From Aristolochia californica (lineage: Eukaryota > Streptophyta > Magnoliopsida > Piperales > Aristolochiaceae): a DNA stretch of 64,000 bases. Shown piece after piece: positions 34,304 to 44,041 of this stretch (the first letter of the stretch is position 1; each line of letters begins with the position of its first letter). The stretch spans positions 11,746,164 to 11,810,163 of the forward strand of contig JARWKL010000005.1 in assembly GCA_029961685.1 (NCBI GenBank). Direction: 5' to 3'. The translations under genes and the position numbers were made by a program. Under the pieces are notes generated by a model, which saw nothing but the letters and a program-made list of their open reading frames with translations, did not search any database and was not told where the DNA came from.

Positions 34304-34840
34304 ATATAGGTAATTCCAAACTGAAACCAGCTCTCAGCCCAGCCACTATAAGCACCTTCCCTCACAAACACAAATCTATATCACAGTTTCTCAAAAATTA
34401 ATATTACTAGGACTTCAAGCAACCACCAATAGAGGTATGTCCGAAACCCACTCTAAGACCCCAAAATCAACCAATTTCAATGTTAAACCTACTGCAGGAA
34501 TTTTTTAAAATTCCACGAGTTCGTAATGCCTTCCACGGACAGAAATCGCACAAGTGAATACCAAAGGTCGATGAGACAGAGCAAACAAGATGTAAATATC
34601 CGAGAAATGGAGAGGAACCAACCTTTGAGGGCGCCGAAACGAGGATTCAACCCACGACAGAGCTTGTTCGGGGCGGCGGGATGTCTTTAAGCACCAGGGA
34701 TCACCGGGCGAGGAGCAGACGACCGGCGCGACAGCATCAGACGAACAGAACGAGCACAAACCAAGCAAAATAAAAAAATTTCGAGTGCGAGAGCAACCAA
34801 ACCACCTTAGACTGAAAAATCGAAGCGAAATCGTGCGATT
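34304..34840 (-). other. Leader of copia F
   Basis: Untranslated region between primer-binding site and polyprotein start, about 540 bp and more GC-rich near the 5' end. No conserved ORF. Confidence 0.7.
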
Positions 34841-34856
34841 TCCCGCTCTGATACCA

Positions 34857-35042
34857 TGTAAATCTCCCTGATTTCAAAGAGGTTTTTCTGTATATTCAAA
34901 ACTCTCGCTAACAATTTACAGTTTCCGTCGGGTTTTAAAAACCCTATTCGAAAAGGAAGAGGAAGGCAGAAATTACAAGTATGCCCTTGGACCACAGAAA
35001 AAGACACACATGCCCCTTTACATATACATATTTACATTAACA
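34857..35042 (-). repeat. 5' LTR of copia F
   Basis: 186 bp, plus-strand ends TGTAAATCTCC and CATTAACA; immediately left of it lies TCCCGCTCTGATACCA, the complement of the initiator Met-tRNA primer-binding site. Confidence 0.93.
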
Positions 35043-35902
35043 TAAATATCTTCAGTATTCAATCCACATTGCTTGAGAAACTCCACTCTTGACTTCAGCT
35101 TGTTGTCTTTGCCAATACTAAATACATTTGGATAAATCAGAGCAATCTTAAAGAGCTATTAATTAGTCAGACCAATCGACCTCCAGAAATCAATATGGGT
35201 TTGTAAGTGGTCGATTGTATAAGCTAAGACAGGGAGAAATTTGCGCAACAACTCAGTAGCTTTTTCTGGTCCTCCAAGTTCTCTAAAAATTGCTTCTCGT
35301 GGAACAAGCTGAGTGTTCAGATCAAGTGCCAGAAGCAGTGGGCACAGAACGATCCAATCAGTGCTAACACCGTAACTCTTCAAGAAAATTAGTGTATTTC
35401 TCAAGTCTTCGAGTTTTCTATAGCAAAAGGCCCTGAGATTGATTCGATTGAGAAGAGGGGCAAGTTCCGCATGGGAAATTCCATTGTCCAGGCACAATTC
35501 AACCTTCTTGGCGAACTCTACAAAATAGTGCGGTTGCGTAGTTAGGAGAAGTCTTTCGAGATTTTCGGGCAAAATACCTTCCAAACTTTCCAACAAATAT
35601 TCAATGAACATGTCAACTTCATCTGCTACAAGTACCTTAGGGAATTTTTCAATCAAATGACAAAGCGCAAAGTCGATGATTCCAGATGACTTCCAGATGA
35701 GGAAGTCGAGAACGAGGCGGGTGTTGGGCCCGCAGTTGCAATAGTCGCCGAGGAAGATGACTAAGGCAGACTCGAAGGCCGATGCAGGCAGTCGGTATTG
35801 GAGATTAAAACAGAGGGACTGAAGCTTGGAGATGTAGCCACAGGAGAGCGAGTCTGAGAGAAGAGAGGGAGCAAAGAGCTCGGGGGCGCAGGGAGATGAG
35901 AG
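35043..35902 (-). pseudogene. mTERF-family gene relic, N-terminal and middle part
   Basis: The minus-strand frame ending at 35159 encodes about 248 mTERF-type residues with repeated helical motifs such as [35 protein letters not shown] and [11 protein letters not shown]. Two consecutive stops (TAA TAG) follow at 35156-35161, yet the same frame continues mTERF-like (KIALIYPNVFSIGKDNKLK, RVEFLKQCGLNTEDIY) to 35043, where copia F interrupts. The rest resumes at 29745. The 5' end is not native: upstream of about 35902 the frame passes into caulimovirid-like sequence, so the organelle transit peptide is missing. No intron is seen. The gene is dead. Confidence 0.85.
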
Positions 35903-35998
35903 GGAACTGGTTGAAGCTCTACTGGTTGAGGTAGAGGGCCTATCCTGTTCGAGGGAAAATTTTGTTCTAGCATTGGTAATTACTAGTTTCTTTTCTAT
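35903..35998 (-). repeat. Terminal repeat of the caulimovirid, left copy, fused to mTERF
   Basis: Shares GAACTGGTTGA, CTCTACTGGTTGAGGTAGAG and GGCCTATCCTGTTCGAGG with 41695-41795. Both copies read LVITNAR, then [15 protein letters not shown] on the minus strand. Here the frame continues without a stop into the mTERF relic, giving a 282-codon chimeric ORF (35159-36007). Confidence 0.85.
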
Positions 35999-36079
35999 CT
36001 GATACAATTTTCAAAGAGACGACTACTCTCAATACTTAAAACTCTTCTAAACACCATTTTAGGATCTAATAGGCCCAAT

Positions 36080-36274
36080 ATGACTTCTGCTGTTACTCAG
36101 TACTATTTGAGGTTTGACCCTATTCCTGTCGGCTTAGCACCACATGGACTAAATCATTATACGACCTTGCAGTTTTCAGAGGTCTCCAAGCCATACATGT
36201 CAACCGATGCGGCTCCATGGATGCTTCAGCAGGGTAGAGCACAACTCCGTTTTGTTTTCTACCTCGGAGCGTAG
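36080..36274 (+). other. Unrecognised 64-codon ORF
   Basis: A plus-strand frame of balanced composition (contains FSEVSKPYMSTDAAPWM) between the caulimovirid terminal repeat and its intergenic region. It has the look of real coding sequence, but I do not recognise it and it has no partner nearby. Chance is possible. Confidence 0.3.
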
Positions 36275-36289
36275 CCGAATATTACTATG

Positions 36290-36490
36290 TAAATAGCTTG
36301 GATCCTATTGGGCACTATTTCGATACTATTACAGGTAAATAGTATACATGAATAGTAAACATGAACAATAAACATGAATAGTACTTTTGAAAAACATATT
36401 ATGTAAAGATTCATATATATATATATATATATGCGGAACATGAATAGTAAAAACAAACACTGTACAAATTTAAATATTACATATATGCGG
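36290..36490. repeat. ATGAATAGTA repeats and AT microsatellite
   Basis: ACATGAATAGTA-type units occur at about 36346, 36358, 36371 and again near 36438, around an AT dinucleotide run at 36412-36432. Confidence 0.7.
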
Positions 36491-36499
36491 AAAACATAA

Positions 36500-37000
36500 A
36501 TATTGTTTCAAAATATAAATACATACTACATAACTCTCGAAGTTACCGACCGTCTTACCGGTCGGCTCCCTCTTTACTACTCAGCCCTTACTGCGGTTTT
36601 GCACATACCGTGCTTTAAGAACTTTGTCGAAGGATGCTCGTTGGAAATCGCCTTCTTTCTCAAATTGCCTTCTTCTTTTCATAAAACTAAGAGTGATTTT
36701 CGAATGCCTTGACCTCTGTTGGAGCTTTGAATTTATAGCCGAGGGGTTTTTATTTTCTTCCTCTTTTACCCTTGATCGAAGGGTTTGTGTTTAAAGATAA
36801 AGGTTATCTTTTGTCTTTGTATCTTTTCATTTCTGCCCTTGCATTATTACCTTTCGGCACCGAAAGCAGGGGTAGTAATGACTTTTCTTCTTTTGTCATC
36901 ATCTTGCTGACGTAAAAGAATCTTTTATCTTTGTCTTTTTTGCTGACTCGGATTTTTGTCTTCTACCTTTGTGGCTGCTGACTTGTCGACTGACGTGGTT
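36500..37000 (-). promoter_or_regulatory. Caulimovirid intergenic region with 35S-like promoter signals
   Basis: On the minus strand a TATA box (TATAAAT, plus coordinates 36731-36737) lies downstream of two TGACG motifs (36908-36915 and 36991-36998), the arrangement of as-1 elements in caulimovirid pregenomic promoters. About 165 nt after the TATA box is a perfect 7-bp hairpin (36546-36565). No long minus-strand ORF occurs. The promoter role is inferred from motif order only. Confidence 0.5.
36546..36565. other. 7-bp perfect hairpin
   Basis: CCGACCG (36546-36552), six-base loop, CGGTCGG (36559-36565). It lies in the predicted leader of the caulimovirid transcript, where structured leaders are usual. 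Confidence 0.6.
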
Positions 37001-37012
37001 GCTGACTTTCCT

Positions 37013-38044
37013 TCATTCGAACATGCTGTCTTCTGATGGTTTCTTGGTGCATAATTGGCATTTATGCAACTTGTTGAAAGTAAGCTGGGCCATGCCGTAA
37101 AAACTTTCTTTTGTGTTTTTACTTGTTGGGATTTTCCCGTTAAGTATTTTTTTGAGTGTTTCTTCCAATGATTTTTGTACATTAGTTGGAGACTCTTTAT
37201 AGCTCTTAGATACAGTAGTCAGTGGAACTGATGTTTTGTATACGTAGCTCTTCCTTTTTTGAACCAGTAGTTGTAGGTACTGGATAATATTTTTAATCCC
37301 CATGGTCCTTCTGTTCTTCCAAACCTCTTCGGGACATGGTCATGATTTTGGTTTTAGCTTGGGATCGAAATCCGGAAGCTTTCCTTCTTTGTCAAGGATT
37401 TCAAGAGTTATCACCGAAAGACTCGGTATAACTTTGTTATTTTCCACAATTTATGTTATGGAAGAAAAGAATTTCAACCTTATAGCTTTAGCCTTGGTAG
37501 TAGAGTAAAAACTCTTGCATGCCTCGGTTATTTCTTTTGGTAATCTTTCGAGTACAGTTAAATCTGTTGCTCGTATAAAGATTTGTCCAATTAGTCCGTA
37601 TGTGTATAACATACTGACATATTTACTATCCATTTATGGATGTATCACCACATGGTTCCAGCATTCACTGGCATCCGTGGTCATAATGGGAGTATGAATC
37701 CCTATGCCAAGATTTTCGTTCCAATTCTGGAATTGAGTCTTATGGCAAATAAACTCTTTTGAACTATCACTGACCACCTTTTGAGGGCGTAGTGAAGGTT
37801 TTGTAGACATAATGTCTTGGAGTTTTAGAGGTTTGAGCTTCATAAGAAAATCGAACTCATTAAACTCTTGTTTATCTGGTTTACCCAGGCTTGTCAACCT
37901 AGTGAACTCAGATGGGGTAACTAAACTTGCCTTGAAAGAAGTATCTTTCTTGGGCATATCCGTCTCCATGGGTTGTGGAGTCATTTTGGCTTCCTTTCCA
38001 GCTCGAGACTGGCAAGTAGAAGTCCCTGATTCCCCTTTCTTCAT
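37013..38044 (-). pseudogene. Caulimovirid ORF downstream of RNase H, function unassigned
   Basis: Two contiguous minus-strand frames (37634-38044 and 37451-37633, together about 195 codons, divided by a stop) encode a protein-like sequence containing GIGIHTPIMTT and YVSMLYTYGLIGQIFIRATD. Further broken frames continue to about 37013. Its place between RNase H and the intergenic region is where caulimoviruses keep the transactivator/inclusion-body protein, so that is the leading guess, but I cannot confirm the family by sequence. Confidence 0.5.
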
Positions 38045-38229
38045 AGAAGATTGGGTTGTGATTTCCTTCTCACGCCTAGCATGACCGTTAGAAATCCTAA
38101 GTCAACCTATGTTTATCAAAACACTAAAGTCATCCGTCTGCTTGTAGGTTGACGTTGTGGCTTCCTTTTCTCACAAACGAGATCTGGAAGAAATCCCGGA
38201 TGAGCTTGGCATATCATGCCATTTTGTGA

Positions 38230-39453
38230 GTTCTTTTAACTCGTCGGTTAATTCCTTAACCTTGAGTTTTAAAAGTTCTCCACTTATCCCAAAATGGGCA
38301 CAGTTCTCTGATAATTCTCCTTTAATGTGTTCTACAGTAAAAGAGAATTGGAAGAACCATTGCTACCATCGGAGTAATCTACCACGACAAAGTGAGTCTT
38401 CTAGATTTCTTGTCATAAAACCGACAAAATTTTTACAGTCAGTTGTCACCAGAAATTCTTTGGGGGCAAGATAAATATAAATTTTATTTATCCCATTTTT
38501 TACTGCTAAAATATCTTTTCATAAGAATGATAGTTTATTTCAGTAGATGAAAATTTTCCTGAGGTATATTTACATATTCGCTCTGAATCATTGGTTTTAC
38601 ATTTTAGTACTACTGCCCAAGTATGATTTGAGGCATTAGTTTCTATAATTAGTTTTGCATCTGGATCTGGTAGAGTTAACGCCGAGAGGTGTTTCATCAT
38701 TTGTTTGATCCTGATAACTTCTACACTGTCAGTGGGTGTCCATTCCCATTTGACATCTTTCTTTAACTTCTGTTGAAAAGGTTTCCTAATTTCTGCTAAA
38801 TTCTTTATGAATTGTTTAGCATATGTTAGGCATCCTAAGAAACGTTGAAGTTGTTTTACATCTTCTATTTCATTTGGAAAAGTTGCTAGTTTTTCCAGAA
38901 TATGATTTTGGAGAATGATTTCTCCTTTTGAGATGTTTAGTCCTAAGAAATCTATCTTAGTTTTAAACAATTCTGATTTCTTTTTGCTGAGTGTTTTCCC
39001 AACGTTTTTTAAGGCATTTAATACCTTAAGTAATTGCTCTTTATGTTGATTTTTAGTTTCAAAGAAAACTAGGATGTCATCAACATAAACTAAGCAAAAT
39101 TTAAAGAATGGTTTGATGATATCGTCCATTCTTCTTTGAAATATATTGGGTGCTTGTTTCAACTCGAAGGGCATAACAAGCCACTCATAATGTCCCGAAG
39201 GACAACTGAATGCAGTAAGGGGAATAGCTCTTTCTGTTAGACGAATTTGCCAAAACCCTAATTTGTAGTCGAACTTAAAAAACCATTGTTTTCCTCTTAT
39301 AAAACCCTGATTTGTTAGGAAGATAGTAGTCATCAATTTTTGTGGCTTCATTATCTTTTTTGTAGTTAATGACCATTCTAGCTTTTCCACGTTTGATCTC
39401 TGCATGATTCTGAACAAGGAAAGCAGGAGATGTATGCGGAGAATAACTTGCAT
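38230..39453 (-). pseudogene. Caulimovirid reverse transcriptase and RNase H
   Basis: The frame 38506-39453 carries KFDYKLGFWQIRL, TAFSCPSGHYEWLVMPF, the catalytic YVDDILVF near 39090 and FLGLNISKG, then RNase H beginning IIETNAS (catalytic Asp replaced by Asn). In the highly conserved MPFGLK motif Gly is replaced by Glu. Homology runs past the stop at 38506, across shifts, to about 38230 (LLRWQQWF-like, FTVEHIKG-like). It overlaps the upstream frame by 179 nt in another phase, a frameshift scar rather than a natural overlap. Confidence 0.85.
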
Positions 39454-40717
39454 GAATTAATCCTAGAGTGAGCAAGTCATTGATCTGTGTTGAAAACTCT
39501 TCAACATCAGAAGGAGTGTAAGCCATAGGTTTTTCTCGTATTTCGTTTTCAGGATCAAGAAGTTCAAGGTCGGCATATGGTTTTTGTTTATTCCACCATT
39601 CTAATGGTTTCTCAGAACAAGTGGAATCCAGAAGCTGCTGAACTTCTGATTCACAGGATTCTGCGAGGAGGAGAGATTCTAAGAGGGGAACCTCATCACC
39701 ATGCTTGCTGCGTTTTTTGAAGACCAAATGGAGGACGTCTCCATTGCCAGAAATGGCAAAGGCTTCAGGGGGTTTAATTGCATAGACAAATACTGTAGAA
39801 TTATTTATTTCGCATCGAGTACGACAACAACGTTTATAGTAGGCTGGTGTTTTTTCTATAGGGGCATGGAACATGAGCCATTCATTTTCTAGGACTAAAT
39901 CTGGTCCTGTGTTTATGTGAGGTCCTAAACTAATTAGTTTTGGGATCATAAATTTTTCACCTCCACTGTCGAGATGAATGTTTCTGGCTTCTACAGGAAA
40001 CGAAATATTTTTGCCTGAGCCAACTGTTACTTGAAGGGGTACTTCAAGGGATTTCCATAAATTTGTGGGAAGTAGATCTTTATCCCAAGATTCATGCATA
40101 TTTGCAGCATTGCTCATGCTTCTTTCCCATTCTTTAAGGAATTTTTCTCCATCCTTGGTGCAATCCAAGTTGAGGGAAAATCCAAAAGGGTTTATGCTAT
40201 CTATGGATTGGTGTCCCTTGGTAGCATGTGATGGATCGACATTTGTGTATTTTTTCGAATACCGTTGTCCTCCCAAAGAAGCCTTGGAGAGGGAGAAACT
40301 TTCTCTTTCTCCAGAGTTATCCGTTGTGCGGTCTCGAAAGTTGTCTCGGAAGCTGTCTTCCATGTGGGTATCTCGTACCCTTGAAGTTTCTGCTTCATGT
40401 TGGTGACTACCTCGAAGCATTCTAAATCTTTTACCAAGATCATCTGCCTTTTTGTCTTTAGCAGAGTAGTCTGTTGTCTTGGTATTTTCCATTGCAACTT
40501 CGTCAGAGTCCCATGCTTCTAGTTCACTGTCTTGTTGCTCTTTTTGTTTACTAAAAGAAGGTTTTTCCTCTTGAACATAATAGATCGGTTGGCGACCAAA
40601 AGTATTATATTTTGAGTAAACTTCATCATCTGTAGAGGATGAGGCTTTTGAAGCGATCCTGAAGTCTGAAGGTTCTGGATCTTTTTTCCTAGGTGCAATG
40701 CAAGGTGTTATATACAC
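39275..40717 (-). pseudogene. Caulimovirid polyprotein part: protease remnant and RT start
   Basis: A 480-codon frame. The N-terminal 200 residues are polar and acidic and may be the capsid-protease linker. Residues about 215-275 resemble the C-terminal part of a retroviral-type protease (LLPTNLWKSLEVPLQ, then GPDLVLENEWLM). The expected catalytic Asp-Thr-Gly segment upstream is absent, so the protease is probably inactive. Residues about 400-470 are the RT N-terminus (FSTQINDLLTLGLI, KARMVINYKK, IDDYYLPNK). The frame then shifts into 38506-39453. Confidence 0.75.
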
Positions 40718-41226
40718 TAGGTTTTAAACCCATCCAGTAATGTCAGGAAGGCCTAAAGGTTATGGAGTTTCCATATCAGTTAAATAGAAAAACTCATTCA
40801 TAGAGCTAATTCGTGAAGCTTTCTTTGAAGTCTTCGAATCATGCACAGTAGTGCATATGCTCTAATGTATAATCTTACCCATTCAGCTCGATACTCGATA
40901 TAAGCTATTGTGGTTTCATTTGCTGGTCTGAGATTATCTCAGGTTTTTAGAATTCTATCTCTTGTTATACGTACCAGAGTTAAACAATCTAATAGTCTTT
41001 CTCTATAGATCATTTTTAAAAAGCTAAGAGGTGTAGCTTTTGTTTAATTCTTTTGATCTTGCCTCTTATTTTATAGGCGCGATCATTATATCTTTTCCAT
41101 AGATAATTGTACCACACTATTGCCTGGATTGTGTCATCTTCAGATTGAAGAGTGTCTCTTTGTAGTAGGACAAAGGCAAGGCCATTCTCTTTCTTTCTAG
41201 ACGATCTAAAAGTTTCTTCTTATAGA
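40718..41226 (-). other. Degraded caulimovirid coding sequence
   Basis: No long frame survives, but short minus-strand stretches in several frames (for example RLERKRMALPLSYYKE near 41175, AYIEYRAEWVRLYIRA near 40885) read like protein and bridge the coiled-coil ORF and the protease ORF. Probably the capsid region, ruined by indels. Not provable from sequence alone. Confidence 0.4.
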
Positions 41227-41664
41227 TCATTTTGGAGTCCAAGGTGTAAAAGGGGTTTTATACCTTGATGGGCTGGAAGAACCCAAATGTTCTTTTAATG
41301 CTAAGACTTCGGTGAGAAGTTCTTGCATTTTATATTTGTTTAGACTATCTAAACTTTGTTTTAGTTCTATTAATTCTTTGAAGAACACAGGGCTATTTCC
41401 ATGCTCAATTTTTTCTAGAATATTTTCTAGAATATTTTCTAGGATATTTTGACATTTTATTATTTCTCTATGTTTATATTCATCATAGAGAAAATCAACT
41501 TTCTGCTGTAGATTGTCAACAACATTTTCTAACCTAGTAAGGGCCTTTTCATAAGACTCTAAAGTTTGGTTGGAATGGGTGACTATGTCGATGTTTCCTA
41601 TTGGTGGACCTAAGGCTTTATATGGGTTATGTGCCATCATCGATGTGAAGTGGAACATAGGCAT
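41227..41664 (-). pseudogene. Caulimovirid coiled-coil ORF
   Basis: 145 codons with heptad-like leucine spacing (YEKALTRLENVVDNLQQKVDF) and a threefold ILEN(I/N) repeat that corresponds to tandem TTTTCTAGAATATT copies near 41410-41445. It is mostly alpha-helical in appearance. A virion-associated or capsid-region role is possible; not assigned. Confidence 0.5.
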
Positions 41665-41694
41665 TGGGCCTTGGGTTTCCTATTCCTTAGAAAC

Positions 41695-41795
41695 GGGAAC
41701 TGGTTGAGGCTCTACTGGTTGAGGTAGAGGGCCTATCCTGTTCGAGGTGAAAGCGGGGCCTAGCATTTGTAATCACTAGTTTGCCTTCTATGCCC
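41695..41795 (-). repeat. Terminal repeat of the caulimovirid, right copy
   Basis: Counterpart of 35903-35998. Upstream on the minus strand it is preceded by the viroplasmin-like domain, unlike the left copy. Confidence 0.85.
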
Positions 41796-41868
41796 CTAAA
41801 GACTTCTCTAATGAGTCCAAAGGTCATCTTCGGGATGCTATCCATGCTTGTTCAACATCTTCTTTTGT

Positions 41869-42077
41869 CTAGAACTTTCTATGAGAGTTACCAGGGAATC
41901 CTATGACTTGGTCTTGGGCTTTTTCCCAAGAATCATATATTCCGGGTTGTCGTCCAATAAAGACAACGTACCATTTTTGTGCTTGTACTGGTATACCATT
42001 TTGGTATACGGTGTCTGCTTGGTTCATTCTTTCAATTTCTTCTTGAAGGATGATAACCAATTTCTCTAAGAATTGCT
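41869..42077 (-). pseudogene. Viroplasmin-like domain of a caulimovirid transactivator
   Basis: The minus strand reads KWYVVFIGRQPGIYDSWEKA, then QVIGFPGNSHRKF, the signature of the viroplasmin (Caulimovirus_VI) fold found in the inclusion-body/transactivator protein and also at the N-terminus of eukaryotic RNase H1. The frame meets a stop after the last Phe, but KEDVEQAWIAS follows in the same frame, so a single nonsense change broke it. The viral context favours the transactivator over host RNase H1. Confidence 0.75.
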
Positions 42078-42809
42078 TAGATTGTGGATGATCATCCGAA
42101 GCAATCGGTTCAATGGCAAGCATGGGCCAAATACTGCTACAACACTTCATTCCACTCCGCCTTGCAATCCACTCCTTTCAGGGTTCTTTATGGCTGGGAT
42201 CCTCCTCGTCATCTCTCTTATACTCCAAGGTCCACCCATGTGGACGCCATTGATCAGGCACTCATGGATCATGACTAGGTGTTACAGAATATTGTAGAAT
42301 GCCTACGGCGAGCTTGGGTTCGCATGAAAGATGTCTACGACAAGGGACACCGCGAAGTCACGTACCAGGTAGGGGACTATGTTTGGTTACGCCTACACCC
42401 ATACCGCCAGCAGTCCCTTGTAGGACCACCATGCCATAAGCTCTCCCCCAAGTATTTTGGACCTTTCTCCATTATTCAATGTGTGAGGTCAGTAGCCTAT
42501 CAACTACAGCTGCCAGCCACGATCAAGCTACATGATGTATTTCATGTCTCCCTCCCAAAACCATATACAGGGTCACCGCCTATATCCACTCCGTTCCTTC
42601 CTCTAGTGGACAACAAACACGTCATTCTTACACCAACCGCGGTGTTACATGCCCGTTTGGTCAATGACGTGTGGGAGATTCTAGTTAAGTGGACAGCTAC
42701 AGAACCTGAAGCAGCTAGCGGTTGGACATCTTCAAACATGTCTACCTGGCTTATGAGCATGAGAACAAGCTCTTTCTCCAAGGGGAGGCAGATGTTGTGG
42801 ACTCAATAG
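42078..42809 (+). pseudogene. Ty3/gypsy integrase C-terminus and chromodomain remnant (element G)
   Basis: Plus-strand frames at 42084-42278 and 42279-42809, separated by one stop, read DDHPKQSVQW, YCYNTSFHSAL, PFRVLYG, then VYDKGHREV, GDYVWLRLHPYRQQSL, LSPKYFGPF and KLHDVFHVSL, the typical end of a chromovirus integrase. A chromodomain-like segment (WEILVKW) follows before a frame change near 42716. Everything upstream is lost at the caulimovirid junction (about 42077). Confidence 0.9.
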
Positions 42810-43644
42810 CTAACCGAGTCATACAACGGAGGTGCACAGAGTTACAGAGTTAATAGTTTCTTTTCACGTTGTTTTAAATTCGTTTTTCATGCACTATTTA
42901 AGTTAAATTGCCATAGGGGCAGAATTGTAATATTTAACCCTAAAACAAGGGGGGACGACAAGCCTACTTGGGGGAAAAGGAATGAGAAAAGGGAAAGCAT
43001 TGAATTAGGTAAATAGGGTTTGGTGTCCTCCTGGATGAGCTCTAGGGTTAGGAGGTCTCCATGATGATCTCTAGGTCCAGGTTCCCTTAGAATCTGAATA
43101 TCTTTTCTCTCATCATTGATTACTATTTCCATTGATCTATACCGAGAAAGGGAACCTATCCCTTTTTCTGAGTTCAAAGAGAGGCTTCAGCCTCTTTTTC
43201 ATCACTAGCAGCAAGAAAGGGATTCTACCCTCCTTACCGAGCAAGAAGTGAGGATTCTCCATCATCATATCACGAGCAGCACTGGTGCAAGGGATTGAAT
43301 CTAGATCAGCAAGAAGAAGGTAAGGATCCTCTATCACGTGATCCAAAAGTTGTACAAGATAGGAGCTTTCCAGCCCTATCACAAGCAGCAACCAAGAGGG
43401 GTCCTTACCCTCTTTTCTGTGACCAAAGAGGAGACTTTCTTCTTCTATCCGAGCAGCAGCAGTTAGGGTTTCCTACCCTTACCCTAAGATATCAAATTAA
43501 CCTCATAAAGGGAGTTATTTTCCTCCAATCCGAGATCAGACCCAAAGAAGGGATTTTTTTTCTTCTTTACCATCACCTCACTTACAGTGCTGGATTCTCA
43601 TATCCCATGCCGAGTTACTCGATCCATGACTAGGGACCATAACA
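42793..43644 (+). repeat. 3' LTR of Ty3 element G
   Basis: Starts TGTTGTGGACTCAATAGC directly after a GGGGAGG polypurine stretch and ends GGGACCATAACA. The start parallels element A (TGTTATGGACTCCATAGC) and the end parallels the LTR at 48353-48707. At 852 bp it is more than twice those lengths and contains repeated purine/pyrimidine blocks, so a different subfamily or an insertion is likely. Confidence 0.7.
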
Positions 43645-44041
43645 ACTAGCTGCAAGTTTTGTAAACTTGAAATAGTTTATTGTCCAATGTGGGTTTTCCA
43701 ATTTCTCGATTATTAATATAAAAATTGCACATGATATTATTAATGCAACTCTAAAAAAATCGATAAAAAATTATGTTTTTTTGCCTTCAACTACAACAAA
43801 AATAAAATTTATTCATAAACACCCACTCAAAATTTAGGAAATACGTATTGATACCGATTTTTTTTAAAGATAACTTTCAAATATGGTCCTTTGTTGCATT
43901 TTCAAATAGGATGCTCTATAATCAAAATTTAGTAAAGTATTTGTTTCAAATTAGTAAGAAATAATAACAATAAAAGGGAGCAAAAACCAAAGAGAGGCAT
44001 GTGGAGGTGCTTACTTCCAATTGCTTCTATATAACTCTCAC
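43645..44041. other. AT-rich non-coding sequence
   Basis: No gene or repeat recognised. Confidence 0.5.

Larger units (their letters stand above)
29751..35042 (-). mobile_element. Copia element F, intact, inserted in the mTERF relic
   Basis: A complete element with short LTRs (29751-29961 and 34857-35042), TAAAT duplication, perfect minus-strand primer-binding site TGGTATCAGAGCGGGA (34841-34856), polypurine tract GAGGGGGGG (29962-29970) and an uninterrupted 1,442-aa polyprotein. The LTRs differ at about five positions plus a 25-bp duplication in the 3' copy, so it is younger than elements B, C and D but not brand new. It is the only element here that looks potentially autonomous. Confidence 0.95.
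35903..42077 (-). mobile_element. Endogenous caulimovirid (plant pararetrovirus), degraded
   Basis: On the minus strand this region carries a viroplasmin-like domain (41869-42040), a coiled-coil ORF (41227-41664), a protease remnant and reverse transcriptase/RNase H (38506-40717), a further ORF (37451-38044) and an intergenic region with promoter-like signals (36500-37000). There are no LTRs and no integrase, as expected for a virus that does not encode integration. About 95 bp at 35903-35998 repeats 41695-41795, suggesting a circular or tandem template. Genus was not determined; no movement protein was recognised. Several stops and frameshifts make it non-infectious as it stands. Confidence 0.8.

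Noticed and set aside
34841..34856. tRNA-Met-like sequence
   Set aside because: Only the 16-nt 3'-end complement is present, next to an LTR: a primer-binding site, not a tRNA gene.
41395..41450. Tandem TTTTCTAGAATATT units as a possible CRISPR-like or regulatory array
   Set aside because: Three short contiguous copies without spacers; they encode the ILEN repeat of the coiled-coil ORF.
41869..42077. Host RNase H1 gene as source of the viroplasmin-like domain
   Set aside because: No RNase H1 catalytic domain follows and the surroundings are caulimovirid sequence.
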